From positions 86,415-150,414 of the forward strand of contig NZ_JABSQR010000012.1 in the NCBI RefSeq assembly GCF_013215705.1: DNA of 64,000 nt, in the 5' to 3' direction. The translations under genes and the position numbers were made by a program. The notes under the pieces are model-generated. The model ran no database searches and was not told where the DNA came from. It worked only from the letters and a program-made list of their open reading frames with translations. This stretch comes from Moritella sp. (lineage in GTDB: Bacteria > Pseudomonadota > Gammaproteobacteria > Enterobacterales > Moritellaceae). Positions 34,942-45,656 of this stretch are shown here, one piece after another; the first letter of the stretch is position 1, and each line of letters begins with the position of its first letter.

Positions 34942-37314
34942 CTAACGCATGCGCCGCAGACCAAGTCGATACAATAACTCCTCTGACACGTCAATCAAGT
35001 CAACCACACCCCGTACGCTCCACAGTTCATCTTCCAGTTTTTGCGCTCTGTGTACTGCATAATGGCTGACATAGTTAAGTTCTTTTTCAATGTATTCCAT
35101 ATCCGGCCGGCCAGTACGTGACAACATCAATTGAATAGCAAAGAAAGTGCCTTTTTGTAAACTATGGCTAATAAATTGGCGGCGTTCATGGTCATCACTA
35201 AAGTCTTTTTCAAATCGCGTGTTAACCTCACCGTCACTTGCCGCAACGGTAATATAAAGTACCTGCTGCCAAGGCCGATAAGTCGACTTTAAACCTGCTA
35301 ATGCCTCATCAAAAACCTGCTTAATACGGCTGTCCGCAAACAAAGGATAAAGGTTATAGGGCGCTTCAGGTTGGCCAAATAGTTCAAACAAGGGTAATAA
35401 GCTATTTTTATTCTGACTAATGCCGATCCTATCTACCTGATAACTGTTGTTTACCTTATGGATATACAGGGGCACGCTCGCCAAATTATGGCAATACATA
35501 TTCCGTAATACCGCAGTGACACCCGGTGATTGACTCGGTTCTGGCATACTTTTTAACTTATCTTTATTACTGCTAATTAACAAATTAAAAAACTGACAAC
35601 CAATATGACTGTCTTTATCACCGGCGATCTGCAGGTGCAACACAGTGTTGGCTTTATTACAGCCAACCACACTGTAGGGTAAATCAACCAGGGTCACTTT
35701 CTTGGATAGTTTTTGCAGCATAGGTAATTCAAGGTAAATACGCTGGCCGATCTGGACATCCAGGGGCTCCTCTAACTCGATCTGCAAGCCTTCGGTAGAA
35801 AAATCATTGCTCCAGCCTTTCATACTACGCTCAGAATTACTGGCTATAATTGCGGTTTTATAACTGAATCTTGCTTCTTTGCGTAATTGTACAAATTTGA
35901 ACTGGGATAAAACTGCGCTTTGATTCGCCACGGGTAGGCGATATTGGTGCAGTTGATTAAAGTCACTGCCCTGCTGCGTATACGCCTTATAGTCATTCAA
36001 AATGTGTTCATTGGTAATATCTTGCAGTAACCCGACCCAACGAATATGTTGTAATGCTGCAAGCGTTCTCGAGCCGAGTGGCTGCTGCTGACTTTCTGCG
36101 CCGAGCAAATGTTTGTTTTCATCAAATACAGACGGGTTTAACGATAGCTTGAATACCCGAAAATTAGGCCGCTGACAAGCAAACGATAAAAACAAGGCTT
36201 TTAAACCCGATGTGGCCAGGCTAAGCGCATCTGCCGCATAAAAATACAGTCGGCCGTTTTGGCTATAATAAAAGCTGTAGATGGTCGTTTCAATACGTTG
36301 CTGCGCTTGTAGCAAAGCTTGCATCCAAGGGGTTTGCCAGCATGCTTCTAACTGACTCTTAGACTCTTCATTGACCCAATAATCATACACACCACGGTTA
36401 TTTTCATTCAATAATAAATAACTCAACACGGGCTTATCATCAGCTGTTACATATAGCGGCAAACCAGACATACGCGGTAAAAAGAATTGTTCATAGCCTT
36501 TGACGACCACATTCTCTTCCTGATAACGGACGTTAACTTTATATTTACTCTTATTTTGGGTGATCAACTTACTAATAAAAACATCTAATTCGTTGTTATC
36601 ATCAATACGCATTAAACGTAAATAATCACATTTATCTTCTTCGTCTACCCCCATCAGCTTGTAAGCAAAAAAGTCTCGCAGCAAGTGATTGGCATATTCC
36701 TGGCGTAAACTAAAAAAGTTCACACTGACTAGACTACCAACGGCAATATTATGGTCTTTATCAATTTTAACTTTAATGCCACTGGTTGATATATCCGATG
36801 TCATTGCATCGACAAGGCGATCGCCAAACCGCAGTTTTATCCCCGAACTATAATGCATACGTTCTTCGTTACGGATAAAATAAGACGCATACTGGACTGG
36901 TTCAACGGTAAACGGGGCGGCCGGGTCCATCACTGCAACATCACGTTCAGCGGCGGGTTTACTGCGTTCACTTTGATGGTAAGCTAATACTTCTTCGTAG
37001 ATACCTAAGGTATAATGACCCTGGTGCTGACCTAGCAGGGTTTCTAATAATTTAATTTCGGTCGGCGTAATGTGATGTAAAATACCGTCGTATTCATAAC
37101 CGGTCACATCACTATTCGCGCGTTGGCGAAAATCAAGGATACGGCGAGTCGGCGCAGAAAGGCGCTTGACCTCCATCTTGATCAAAAAACGTGTACTCTT
37201 GCTTTGAGCTTCCGTCAACTGTTCCAACAAACGGTTAAAGTCAGGTTCATAATACAAGGTTGTTAATTTTTTAATTACGTCGGCGTAATTAGATAATTCC
37301 ATGTGCTTGATCAC
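34942..37314 (-). CDS. Large protein with two PilZ domains, candidate cyclic di-GMP receptor
   Basis: A 790-residue cytoplasmic protein with two PilZ-type c-di-GMP binding motifs. The first is RNEERMHYSS with DISTSGIKV (about 147-178); the second is RKEARFSYK with DFSTEGLQI (about 470-505). Both keep the R-x3-R and D-x-S-x2-G residues used for binding. The rest, helical and without a known domain to me, is mostly N-terminal (1-145) and C-terminal (600-790). The position beside serB recalls Vibrio PlzC, also near serB, which I name only as a likely relative. Two GGDEF proteins are nearby (37425-39023, 50617-51660). Confidence 0.85.
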   Translation of the reverse strand: MIKHMELSNYADVIKKLTTLYYEPDFNRLLEQLTEAQSKSTRFLIKMEVKRLSAPTRRILDFRQRANSDVTGYEYDGILHHITPTEIKLLETLLGQHQGHYTLGIYEEVLAYHQSERSKPAAERDVAVMDPAAPFTVEPVQYASYFIRNEERMHYSSGIKLRFGDRLVDAMTSDISTSGIKVKIDKDHNIAVGSLVSVNFFSLRQEYANHLLRDFFAYKLMGVDEEDKCDYLRLMRIDDNNELDVFISKLITQNKSKYKVNVRYQEENVVVKGYEQFFLPRMSGLPLYVTADDKPVLSYLLLNENNRGVYDYWVNEESKSQLEACWQTPWMQALLQAQQRIETTIYSFYYSQNGRLYFYAADALSLATSGLKALFLSFACQRPNFRVFKLSLNPSVFDENKHLLGAESQQQPLGSRTLAALQHIRWVGLLQDITNEHILNDYKAYTQQGSDFNQLHQYRLPVANQSAVLSQFKFVQLRKEARFSYKTAIIASNSERSMKGWSNDFSTEGLQIELEEPLDVQIGQRIYLELPMLQKLSKKVTLVDLPYSVVGCNKANTVLHLQIAGDKDSHIGCQFFNLLISSNKDKLKSMPEPSQSPGVTAVLRNMYCHNLASVPLYIHKVNNSYQVDRIGISQNKNSLLPLFELFGQPEAPYNLYPLFADSRIKQVFDEALAGLKSTYRPWQQVLYITVAASDGEVNTRFEKDFSDDHERRQFISHSLQKGTFFAIQLMLSRTGRPDMEYIEKELNYVSHYAVHRAQKLEDELWSVRGVVDLIDVSEELLYRLGLRRMR

Positions 37315-37424
37315 TGCTCAAATTTGAAAATGGATACCATTACGGTTAGCGATAGTACGATAAAATGCATAGCCAAACCGTCAATAAATAGATAATAACG
37401 TTAACTAAGCAAAATAAGTGCCAT

Positions 37425-39023
37425 TTAACAGACTATTTTCTTTCTTTTTTGATGATGTTCATTTTTTATCGCGTACATTTCATTATCTGCCCTCGTCAAT
37501 AGCTCATCAGCACTCATATTTGAGTGATAAACACTATAACCAATGCTAATACCGATAGATACATTACACACGGTCAAGGCAAATGATTGCAATAAAGTGC
37601 GTTCAATCTTGTCACTTAGCAGTGCTGCATACTGCAGATCAGCATTCGGCAGTAAGATCACAAATTCATCACCGCCTAAACGTATTAATAGCTCACCAGG
37701 CGCGCCGAGTAAACGAGAAATGCGCAGCGCAACGGCAATTAATAGTTCATCCCCTGCCGCATGGCCATAGCGATCGTTGACCTGCTTAAAGCGGTCTAGA
37801 TCCATAAACAATAATACCGGACTAATCTTACCGGTTTTAGCCAGAGGCAAAATATGTTCGAGGGTATCCATGAGCAGCGCCCGATTCGCTAATCCTGTTA
37901 AGTTATCATGCATTGCCGCATACCGTACATGTTGCTCCGCGCGTTTTCTTTCCAGTACCTCGCGTTTTAAGCGTTGATTAATCATCAACAAATAACATAA
38001 CCATAAGCCATTAAATAGCAACGTCGCGACAATCACCTTTAACCAGACACCCCACACCTGCCAGTCTATTTTCGCCCGTGGGGGAATATAAATAAATTGA
38101 CTGAAATCACTGCCTTTGGCAATTAAATCAAAATCAATCAACTGCTGTTGCATATCCCGCAAATGCTGTTGATTGATATAACCAAGTGGCACAAAATCTG
38201 GCAAGATAAAATCCCGCATGGTAATTAACTGGTATTTCATTTTATTACGCGATGACAAGGACGGTAACTGACTTAAACCGAGCAGTACATCGAGCGTTTC
38301 TTCAGTATGGGTTAAGGCATATTCCCAGCCTTGTAATACCGCCGCTCGCACCGCAGCAACACGTTCAGGGTTGGCGTTGGCTTCTTCACTATAGAAATCG
38401 ATGCCATACTCTTTGGGCATGAAAATAATCGGATCAACCCCCTGACGCACTACATTATAAGGACCACTGGTTAAATTAATGCTTAAGGCGTCGAATTGAT
38501 TATTCACCAAGGTGGTAATATCCCGCGTCACCGACGGCGATGAGATATTAATGGATTGGATATGGTATTTACGTAATAAACTGATCACTTCAATATCTTG
38601 AAGTTCGGGTAATAACAATACCCGTTTATCATTTAAGTCCGCTAACTTATCAATACCCTTGTTTTTTAGTACCAATAGCGCCGCCGGAGAATGCTGAAAT
38701 AGCACCGCAACTGCAACCAATGCTCGGCCATTACCTTTTTCAATCAAGACATCGGCATTGCTGACACCGTATTCAGCGTCACCGTCATCCACGGCTTGGG
38801 TGATTGATTGGCGAGAGCGCGATAAACGTAAATCAACGTCGAGTCCTTGCTGCTTAAAAAAACCTTTATGCAGAGCCATATAATAACCAGCCGATTGGAC
38901 CATCGTGGTCGGCGGCAACAAAATACGAACATGCTCAACGTTATGCTCGGCGCGCACTGCAAAAGAGATGCTCCCGAAATACAGCGGCAGGATGATAAAA
39001 ATAGTGTATTTAATTAAAGTCAC
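37425..39023 (-). CDS. Membrane diguanylate cyclase with periplasmic substrate-binding (NMT1/THI5-like) sensor
   Basis: A 532-residue protein. A signal peptide (about 1-25) leads to a periplasmic domain (about 30-310) resembling ABC solute-binding proteins of the NMT1/THI5-like (nitrate/sulfonate/pyrimidine-precursor) class: VRILLPPTTMVQSAGYYMAL, then GFFKQQGLDVDLRLSRSRQS. One transmembrane helix (about 328-346) follows, then a GGDEF domain with DNLTGLANRALL, DLDRFKQVND and RLGGDEFVIL (about 450). The active motif GGDEF and metal-binding Asp are intact, so c-di-GMP synthesis controlled by a small ligand is expected. The ligand is unknown. Confidence 0.87.
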   Translation of the reverse strand: MTLIKYTIFIILPLYFGSISFAVRAEHNVEHVRILLPPTTMVQSAGYYMALHKGFFKQQGLDVDLRLSRSRQSITQAVDDGDAEYGVSNADVLIEKGNGRALVAVAVLFQHSPAALLVLKNKGIDKLADLNDKRVLLLPELQDIEVISLLRKYHIQSINISSPSVTRDITTLVNNQFDALSINLTSGPYNVVRQGVDPIIFMPKEYGIDFYSEEANANPERVAAVRAAVLQGWEYALTHTEETLDVLLGLSQLPSLSSRNKMKYQLITMRDFILPDFVPLGYINQQHLRDMQQQLIDFDLIAKGSDFSQFIYIPPRAKIDWQVWGVWLKVIVATLLFNGLWLCYLLMINQRLKREVLERKRAEQHVRYAAMHDNLTGLANRALLMDTLEHILPLAKTGKISPVLLFMDLDRFKQVNDRYGHAAGDELLIAVALRISRLLGAPGELLIRLGGDEFVILLPNADLQYAALLSDKIERTLLQSFALTVCNVSIGISIGYSVYHSNMSADELLTRADNEMYAIKNEHHQKRKKIVC

Positions 39024-39209
39024 TGGGAATAAAACAATCCATTGTTTATAGTGTGTCGCTATTTTGCCAATTAGTTAAATCGAAAGCAAAATTTCATTGC
39101 GAACAATGACCTAGCGACAACTAATTCACGACGTCTCTCCAGAGTAATGATGACATTTTGTCGCATTTTAAAGACAAAGCCATTATAAGTGGTCATGAAA
39201 CAAGTAAAA

Positions 39210-39241
39210 AAAAGCCTGTAATATCATAATTACAGGCTTTT
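39210..39241 (-). terminator. Strong terminator after ettA
   Basis: Perfect 13-base stem (AAAAGCCTGTAAT) with 6-base loop; the minus strand continues with eight T. It lies 62 bases past the ettA stop. Confidence 0.85.
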
Positions 39242-39302
39242 AATCTTAATTTGTCTAGTCTGGAATGTGTATCCCATTTATGTCATCAAGGATGAAACAA
39301 TG

Positions 39303-40973
39303 TTAGCTAATGCGTTTATATTTAATACGGTGTGGTTGCATCGCTTCAGGCCCTAGGGTTTTCTTCAACCATGCTTCGTAATCTGTGTAGTTACCTTCGT
39401 AGAAGTTCACTTGGCCTTCATCACGGTAATCTAAGATATGGGTAGCGATACGATCGAGGAACCAACGGTCATGGGAAATAACCATGGCACAACCGGGGAA
39501 CTCGAGAATAGCTTCTTCAAGTGCACGTAATGTCTCGATATCCAAGTCATTGGTTGGCTCATCCAGCAGTAATACGTTACCACCGGCCTGTAACAATTTA
39601 GCTAAATGCAAACGACCACGCTCACCACCAGAGAGCTGACCGACACGTTTTTGCTGATCGGTGCCTTTGAAGTTAAAACGGCTGCAATAAGCGCGTGATG
39701 ACATTTCAAAGTTACCGATTTTGATCGTATCCAGGCCATCGGATAATTCTTGCCAAACGGTGTTATCGCCGTTCATGTGATCACGGAACTGATCAACACT
39801 GGCAAGTTTCACACTTTCACCCACAGAAATAGACCCTGAGTCTGGTGATTCGCTGCCATCTAGCATTTTAAACAGCGTGGATTTACCTGCACCATTGGGA
39901 CCGATAATACCGACGATAGCGCCTTTTGGCATCGAGAATGATAAGTCATCAATTAACACCCGACCATCATAGGCTTTACATAAGTTTTCAACTTCAATTA
40001 CTTTGTCGCCTAAACGCTCGCCCGGTGGGATGTACAGTTCATTGGTTTCGTTACGACGTTGGTAATCTGACTGGTTCAGTTCTTCAAAACGCGCCATACG
40101 CGCTTTACTTTTCGCCTGACGACCTTTTGGATTTGAACGTACCCATTCCAATTCTTTCTCAATCGATTTTTTGCGGGCACTTTCTTTTGATGATTCTTGT
40201 GCTAAGCGGGCATCTTTTTGCTCTAACCATGAAGAATAGTTACCTTCCCATGGAATACCTTCACCACGGTCAAGCTCTAAGATCCAACCGGCGACATTAT
40301 CCAGGAAATATCTATCATGGGTGATCGCCACAACAGTACCTTCATAATCATGGAGGAAGCGTTCTAACCAAGCCACAGATTCTGCATCCAAATGGTTGGT
40401 TGGTTCGTCAAGTAGTAGCATGTCGGGTTTTTCAAGTAACAAACGACAGATAGCAACACGGCGACGCTCACCACCCGATAGGAGTTTAATTTTTTTGTCC
40501 CATTCAGGTAAACGTAATGCATCGGCAGCACGCTCTAGTTGGTTTTCGATGTTGTGACCATCGTGTGCTTGAATGATAGCTTCGAATTTTTCTTGTTTCT
40601 TGGCTAGCTTATCAAAATCTGCATCCGGTTCTGCGTAATCGGCATAAACTTGGTCAAGACCAGCCATTGCATCTTTAAGTTCTGAAATCGCTTCTTCAAC
40701 GACTTCACGCACTGTCTTTTCTAGATCCAATACTGGTTCTTGCGGCAAGTAACCGATTTTAGTGCCAGCAAGCGGACGCGCTTCACCTTCAAAATCTTTA
40801 TCTACGCCAGCCATAATACGTAACAGGCTTGATTTACCAGAGCCGTTTAAACCCAATACGCCGATCTTAGCGCCAGGATAGAAACTGAGTGAGATATCTT
40901 TAAGAATGTGACGCTTCGGGGGCACAATTTTGCCAACACGATGCATCGAATAAATAAACTGAGGACCAGCCAT
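39303..40973 (-). CDS. ettA: Energy-dependent translational throttle EttA (ABC-F)
   Basis: Cytoplasmic ABC-F ATPase that binds the ribosomal E site and gates entry into elongation according to ATP/ADP ratio. The 556-residue length matches E. coli EttA (555). Tandem ABC domains: Walker A LGLNGSGKSS and signature LSGGERRRVA in the first, IIGPNGAGKST and LSGGERGRLH in the second, with DEPTNHLD and DEPTNDLD Walker B motifs. The inter-domain linker has the arginine-rich KGRQAKSKARMARFEEL. I chose MAGPQFIYSM as start; the upstream ATG at 40991 adds six unconserved residues. Confidence 0.97.
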   Translation of the reverse strand: MAGPQFIYSMHRVGKIVPPKRHILKDISLSFYPGAKIGVLGLNGSGKSSLLRIMAGVDKDFEGEARPLAGTKIGYLPQEPVLDLEKTVREVVEEAISELKDAMAGLDQVYADYAEPDADFDKLAKKQEKFEAIIQAHDGHNIENQLERAADALRLPEWDKKIKLLSGGERRRVAICRLLLEKPDMLLLDEPTNHLDAESVAWLERFLHDYEGTVVAITHDRYFLDNVAGWILELDRGEGIPWEGNYSSWLEQKDARLAQESSKESARKKSIEKELEWVRSNPKGRQAKSKARMARFEELNQSDYQRRNETNELYIPPGERLGDKVIEVENLCKAYDGRVLIDDLSFSMPKGAIVGIIGPNGAGKSTLFKMLDGSESPDSGSISVGESVKLASVDQFRDHMNGDNTVWQELSDGLDTIKIGNFEMSSRAYCSRFNFKGTDQQKRVGQLSGGERGRLHLAKLLQAGGNVLLLDEPTNDLDIETLRALEEAILEFPGCAMVISHDRWFLDRIATHILDYRDEGQVNFYEGNYTDYEAWLKKTLGPEAMQPHRIKYKRIS

Positions 40974-41122
40974 TATGTTCTCTTTTAACAAGGAATAAGG
41001 AATGTGGGATTAGTGTAAACCTTGCATGCGGTTGATACAAGTATTCATCAGCACCACACAGGAGAGCAGTGATATTCAGCACTATATGTAGAACACAAAG
41101 TACAGAGTAAAGCAGAGATAAA

Positions 41123-41152
41123 AATGCCCACCAATTTGCATTGGTGGGCATT
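41123..41152 (-). terminator. Terminator after deoD
   Basis: Perfect 12-base stem (AATGCCCACCAA) with 6-base loop; the minus strand continues TTTTTATC. It ends the deo genes. Confidence 0.85.
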
Positions 41153-41170
41153 GTTCAACAATAAGTTGTA

Positions 41171-41884
41171 TTAGTCTTCGATTAACACAGACTCTAATGC
41201 CATGATGATCATGTCATTGAAGGTTAATTGACGTTCTTCAGCAGTCGTTACTTCACCGGTACGGATGTGATCAGACACAGTACAGATACAGATAGCATTT
41301 GCGCCGAATTCAGCCGCCACGCCGTATAGACCAGCCGCTTCCATTTCTACGCCAAGTACACCTAATTTTTCCATTGAATCAAATAATTCTGGTTTTGGTG
41401 TATAGAATAAATCAGCAGAGAAGATGTTACCTACTTTCACATCGATTTTACAGGCTTTAGCAGCACGGGTTACTTTGCTTAGCAGTTCCCATGATGCGAT
41501 TGCTGCGAAATCATAACCGTCAAAACGTGCACGGTTAACAGCAGAATCGGTACAGGCACCCATGCCGATCACAACGTCACGTACTTTAACGTCAGTGCTG
41601 ATCGCGCCACAGCTACCAATACGGATAAGGTTTTTAACACCGAATTCAGTAATTAATTCTTTGGCATAGATAGAACAAGATGGGATACCCATACCTGAAC
41701 CCATCACCGAGATACGTTTACCTTTGTAAGTACCCGTGAAACCTAACATGTTACGCACGTCATTGACTTGTTTAACGTCTTCTAAAAATGTTTCTGCGAT
41801 ATATTTAGCGCGTAGCGGATCACCTGGGAATAATACCGTTTCAGCGAAATCACCTTTTTCTGCATTAATATGTGGAGTTGCCAT
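41171..41884 (-). CDS. deoD: Purine nucleoside phosphorylase DeoD
   Basis: Cytoplasmic hexameric enzyme that splits purine (deoxy)nucleosides with phosphate. From ATG 41884 it is 237 residues (E. coli 239). The family motif [16 protein letters not shown] and the phosphate loop [11 protein letters not shown] are present, with the active-site [11 protein letters not shown] near residue 178. The start has AAGGTAA before it; the longer frame to 41920 adds 12 residues with no family support. Last of the deoC-deoA-deoB-deoD set; a gap of 124 bases separates it from deoB. Confidence 0.97.
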   Translation of the reverse strand: MATPHINAEKGDFAETVLFPGDPLRAKYIAETFLEDVKQVNDVRNMLGFTGTYKGKRISVMGSGMGIPSCSIYAKELITEFGVKNLIRIGSCGAISTDVKVRDVVIGMGACTDSAVNRARFDGYDFAAIASWELLSKVTRAAKACKIDVKVGNIFSADLFYTPKPELFDSMEKLGVLGVEMEAAGLYGVAAEFGANAICICTVSDHIRTGEVTTAEERQLTFNDMIIMALESVLIED

Positions 41885-42008
41885 TATTGTTACCTTATTA
41901 TTTTTTGAAATGTTCAACATTCTATAGTTGAGCAGCGTTATTTATAGTAATTTTCGAGCGAAAATACCCGCCCGATATATAAAATCATGGTTGTTATAAC
42001 ATCAGTGT

Positions 42009-43226
42009 TTATAAAAAACTGGTACCGTAATCAAGTTTTGGTAACCCGTGATACGCCGCGATTGACTGACCAATATCGGCAAATGTTTCACGTAAACCCA
42101 GTGGCCCTTTTGGTACATTGTGACCATAAAATATGACGGGGATATGTTCACGGGTATGGTCCGTACCTGGCGCGGTTGGATCACAACCGTGATCGGCGGT
42201 TAATACCAGCACATCACCTTCATCTAGAATGGCTAATAACTCAGGTAAACGCGTATCAAAATACTCTAGCCCTTTTGCATAACCAGCGACATCGCGGCGG
42301 TGACCCCATGATGAATCAAAATCAACAAAGTTAGTGAATACGATGGTCTGATCACCGGCTTGCTTAACCTGCTCTAACGTCAGGTCAAATAGCGCTTCCA
42401 GCCCCGTAGCTTTGACTTTTTTAGTAATACCTTGGTGAGCATAAATATCGGCAATTTTACCCACACTCACCACTTCACCACCCGACTCAACCATACGATC
42501 AAGTAAGGTTGGCGCTGGCGGTAATACCGAATAATCACGGCGATTACCAGTACGGGCGAAATCGCTCTTATCATTACCGATAAATGGACGGGCAATAACA
42601 CGACCAATGTTGTACGGTTCTAATAATTCACGGGCTAATTCGCATAACTTAAGTAAGCGCTCAAGACCAAAGGTTTCTTCGTGACAAGCAATTTGGAATA
42701 CGCTGTCTGCCGAGGTATAGAAAATTGGTTTGCCAGACGCCATGTGCTCTGCGCCCAACAGATCTAAGATCTCAGTACCAGAAGAATGGCAGTTACCTAA
42801 ATAACCCGGTAAGTCTGCTTGTTCAACTAACTGATCCAGTAATTCTTGTGGGAAGCTGTTTTCAGTATCAGAGAAATACCCCCAATCAAACAGTACGGGT
42901 ACACCGGCAATTTCCCAGTGGCCACTTGGCGTGTCTTTACCACTTGAGATCTCTTGTGCGTAACCGTATGCGCCAATAACCTCTGCACTTGCATCTAAAC
43001 CAGCCGGGAATGTACCCACACTATCCCCGCATGCATGCGCAAGACCAAGTTTAGTTAAGTTAGGAATATGCAGCGGGCCTTCACGACCGTCATTGGCTTT
43101 ACCATCAGCACACCACTGGGCGATGTGACCAAAGGTATTGCTGCCTACATCACCAAATTTATCCGCATCGGCCGAAGCACCAATGCCCAATGAATCCAAC
43201 ATTAATATAATTGTACGTTTCATCAT
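42009..43226 (-). CDS. deoB: Phosphopentomutase DeoB
   Basis: Converts (deoxy)ribose-1-phosphate to the 5-phosphate; an alkaline-phosphatase-superfamily manganese enzyme. The 405-residue protein begins [20 protein letters not shown], carrying the first metal-binding Asp, and has [13 protein letters not shown] with the catalytic Thr, [18 protein letters not shown] and [20 protein letters not shown]. It follows deoA with a 130-bp spacer containing three 19-bp tandem repeats, an unusual break in the operon. Confidence 0.97.
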   Translation of the reverse strand: MMKRTIILMLDSLGIGASADADKFGDVGSNTFGHIAQWCADGKANDGREGPLHIPNLTKLGLAHACGDSVGTFPAGLDASAEVIGAYGYAQEISSGKDTPSGHWEIAGVPVLFDWGYFSDTENSFPQELLDQLVEQADLPGYLGNCHSSGTEILDLLGAEHMASGKPIFYTSADSVFQIACHEETFGLERLLKLCELARELLEPYNIGRVIARPFIGNDKSDFARTGNRRDYSVLPPAPTLLDRMVESGGEVVSVGKIADIYAHQGITKKVKATGLEALFDLTLEQVKQAGDQTIVFTNFVDFDSSWGHRRDVAGYAKGLEYFDTRLPELLAILDEGDVLVLTADHGCDPTAPGTDHTREHIPVIFYGHNVPKGPLGLRETFADIGQSIAAYHGLPKLDYGTSFL

Positions 43227-43252
43227 TTAAACCTATTTCCATTCACTATTCT

Positions 43253-43309
43253 TTATAAACAGTACTATTCGTTATAAACAGTACTATTCGTTATAAACAG
43301 TACTGTTCG
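43253..43309. repeat. 19-bp tandem repeat, three copies, before deoB
   Basis: Copies at 43253-43271, 43272-43290 and 43291-43309, consensus TTATAAACAGTACTATTCG. The last has one base changed, completing a perfect 12-base palindrome AACAGTACTGTT. They lie 27 bases from the deoB start in the deoA-deoB spacer. Confidence 0.92.
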
Positions 43310-43356
43310 TTATCGACTTGTCTGTCTATTATTAATCAGCAAATACTCACTAAACG

Positions 43357-44688
43357 TTAGACATCGGAAAGTCGTATTTGTTGATAAACATCTGCGCTTG
43401 CTGCAGGTTGTGTATCGCCAATATGGATTGACTGCAAGATCTCTGCTTGTGCGGCATCAAACTGTGCTTCACTGCGAGCATGCACCATAGCAACGGGTGT
43501 GTGTGCATCTAACTGTTGACCCAGAGCAGCAATATCAGATAAACCAACCGCATAATCGATTTGATCTGTCGCCACCCGACGGCCACCTCCCATAGCAACA
43601 ACGGCCATACCGAAACCACGGGTATCCATTTTGGTTAGATAACCACTTTGCGTTGCAAATACGGGACGAATAATGTCTGTTTTTGGTAAGTGTAGGTCAT
43701 AGTTGTCAACAAAATCTGCTGGTCCACCTAAACCTGTGACCATAGCGCCAAATAATTCCGCGGCTTTACCATTATCTAATACAGCTTGTAATTTATGACG
43801 GGCATCATCCGCATTTGTCGCCAGATTTGCTGATACTAACATTTCTACACTCAGCGCCATAGTAACAGCAAACAAACGTGGATTGCGGTATTCACCCGTT
43901 AGGAACCGCACTGCTTCACGTACTTCAATCGCATTACCGGCACTGCTTGCCAATACTTGGTTCATGTCCGTAATTAATGCCGATGTTTTACAACCGGCGC
44001 CATTAGCAACCGAAACAATGCTCTTAGCCAGTTCAACCGATTGTTCATGGGTTGGCATGAATGCACCACTGCCCGATTTAACATCCATCACTAGCGCATC
44101 AAGACCAGCAGCGAGTTTCTTCGATAAAATTGACGCGGTGATCAGCGAGATAGATTCTACCGTCGCGGTAATATCGCGAATACCGTAGAAGCGTTTATCG
44201 GCTGGGGCTAAGTTTGCCGATTGACCGACAATCGCCACCCCGCTGTCTTTTACTACTTGACGGAATTGCGCATTATCCACGGTGGTTTGATAACCCGGGA
44301 TCGCATCCAGTTTATCTAATGTACCACCGGTATGACCTAGGCCACGGCCTGAGATCATCGGTACAAAACCACCACATGCCGCAACCATAGGACCAAGCAT
44401 TAGTGAAATAACATCACCAACACCACCCGTTGAATGTTTATCAACGATAGGGCCATTAAGTTGCATCGCATCCCAATTTAATACTTCACCTGAATCACGC
44501 ATAGCCGTGGTGATCGCAATACGTTCATCCATGGTCATGTCATTAAAATACGTTGCCATTGCAAAGGCAGCAATTTGTCCTTCCGAGATACTGTTATCAG
44601 CAATACCATTAACAAAATATTCAATTTCAGCACGACTTAATTCTTCACCATTACGTTTACGGCGAATAATTTCTTGCGGTATAAACAT
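43357..44688 (-). CDS. deoA: Thymidine phosphorylase DeoA
   Basis: Phosphorolysis of thymidine and deoxyuridine, cytoplasmic. The 443-residue protein has the nucleoside-phosphorylase helical N-terminal domain and the phosphate-binding [18 protein letters not shown] (about 84-101), with [20 protein letters not shown] following; [12 protein letters not shown] is also standard. It is 194 bases downstream of deoC, a spacer in which I see no terminator or clear promoter. Same pathway as its neighbours. Confidence 0.97.
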   Translation of the reverse strand: MFIPQEIIRRKRNGEELSRAEIEYFVNGIADNSISEGQIAAFAMATYFNDMTMDERIAITTAMRDSGEVLNWDAMQLNGPIVDKHSTGGVGDVISLMLGPMVAACGGFVPMISGRGLGHTGGTLDKLDAIPGYQTTVDNAQFRQVVKDSGVAIVGQSANLAPADKRFYGIRDITATVESISLITASILSKKLAAGLDALVMDVKSGSGAFMPTHEQSVELAKSIVSVANGAGCKTSALITDMNQVLASSAGNAIEVREAVRFLTGEYRNPRLFAVTMALSVEMLVSANLATNADDARHKLQAVLDNGKAAELFGAMVTGLGGPADFVDNYDLHLPKTDIIRPVFATQSGYLTKMDTRGFGMAVVAMGGGRRVATDQIDYAVGLSDIAALGQQLDAHTPVAMVHARSEAQFDAAQAEILQSIHIGDTQPAASADVYQQIRLSDV

Positions 44689-44882
44689 AACTATCTAATC
44701 CTTTAATTGGACAAAGCTACTCCTTGAATAGGGAAAAGCTTAGCTTTAAATACAGAAAGTTAGGATCGAATAAGCACATGTTGTATTGATTAAGCCTATC
44801 AGTTATTACCAACATGGGTCTTAATCAATACCAAACACTTGGTTTGTGGATATTGCTATGTTCGAGCCTGAGAACTAGATAA

Positions 44883-45656
44883 TTAGTAACCGCTGCTGTC
44901 AGCTGGTTTGTCAGCTAATTCAAGTTCAGCTAATAAGTTAGCAAGTAAACTTGAAGCACCGAAACGGAATTTTGCTGGAGAAACCCAGTCTTGACCTAGA
45001 ATTGATTCTGCGAGAGCCAGGTATTCACCTGCTTGTTCAGCATTTTTAACACCACCAGCTGGTTTAAAACCAACATCGGTATTTTTCTCGCTGATCACAG
45101 TAAGCATGATCTTAGCAAATTCGAGTGTGGCATTTACAGGCACTTTACCTGTAGATGTTTTAATGAAGTCTGCACCGGCATCAATTGCGATTTCGCTCGC
45201 TTGACGAATTAGAGCTTCAGTCTTAAGTTCGCCAGTTTCAACGATAACTTTAAGCTGTACGTTAGCAGGGCATGCCGCTTTACAGGCTTTAACAAGTTCA
45301 AAACCAACGTCGGCATTACCAGCCATTAAGGCGCGGTATGGGAATACCACGTCAACTTCATCAGCGCCGTAGGCAACCGCGGCTTTAGTTTCTGCCACTG
45401 CGATAGCAACATCATCGTTACCGTGTGGGAAATTGGTTACTGTAGCAATTTTTACGGTGTCAGCACCAATGGCATTCAGTGTTTTACGGGCGATAGGCAC
45501 AAAGCGAGGGTAGATACACACAGCAGCAGTATTACCAGCAGCGCTTTTTGCTTTATGACACAGTTCAATGACTTTCGCATCGGTGTCATCATCATTAAGC
45601 GTCGTTAGATCCATCATGCTTAATGCACGTTGCGCTGCTACTTTAAAGTTACTCAT
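44883..45656 (-). CDS. deoC: Deoxyribose-phosphate aldolase DeoC
   Basis: Cleaves deoxyribose-5-phosphate to glyceraldehyde-3-phosphate and acetaldehyde. The 257-residue class I aldolase has the Schiff-base Lys in [14 protein letters not shown] (about residue 167), the second Lys in [16 protein letters not shown] (about 200), and [12 protein letters not shown] near the N-terminus. The ATG has GGAGA 7 bases upstream. First gene of the deo set; its long upstream region (45657-46263) has a near-copy before nupC1. Confidence 0.97.
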   Translation of the reverse strand: MSNFKVAAQRALSMMDLTTLNDDDTDAKVIELCHKAKSAAGNTAAVCIYPRFVPIARKTLNAIGADTVKIATVTNFPHGNDDVAIAVAETKAAVAYGADEVDVVFPYRALMAGNADVGFELVKACKAACPANVQLKVIVETGELKTEALIRQASEIAIDAGADFIKTSTGKVPVNATLEFAKIMLTVISEKNTDVGFKPAGGVKNAEQAGEYLALAESILGQDWVSPAKFRFGASSLLANLLAELELADKPADSSGY

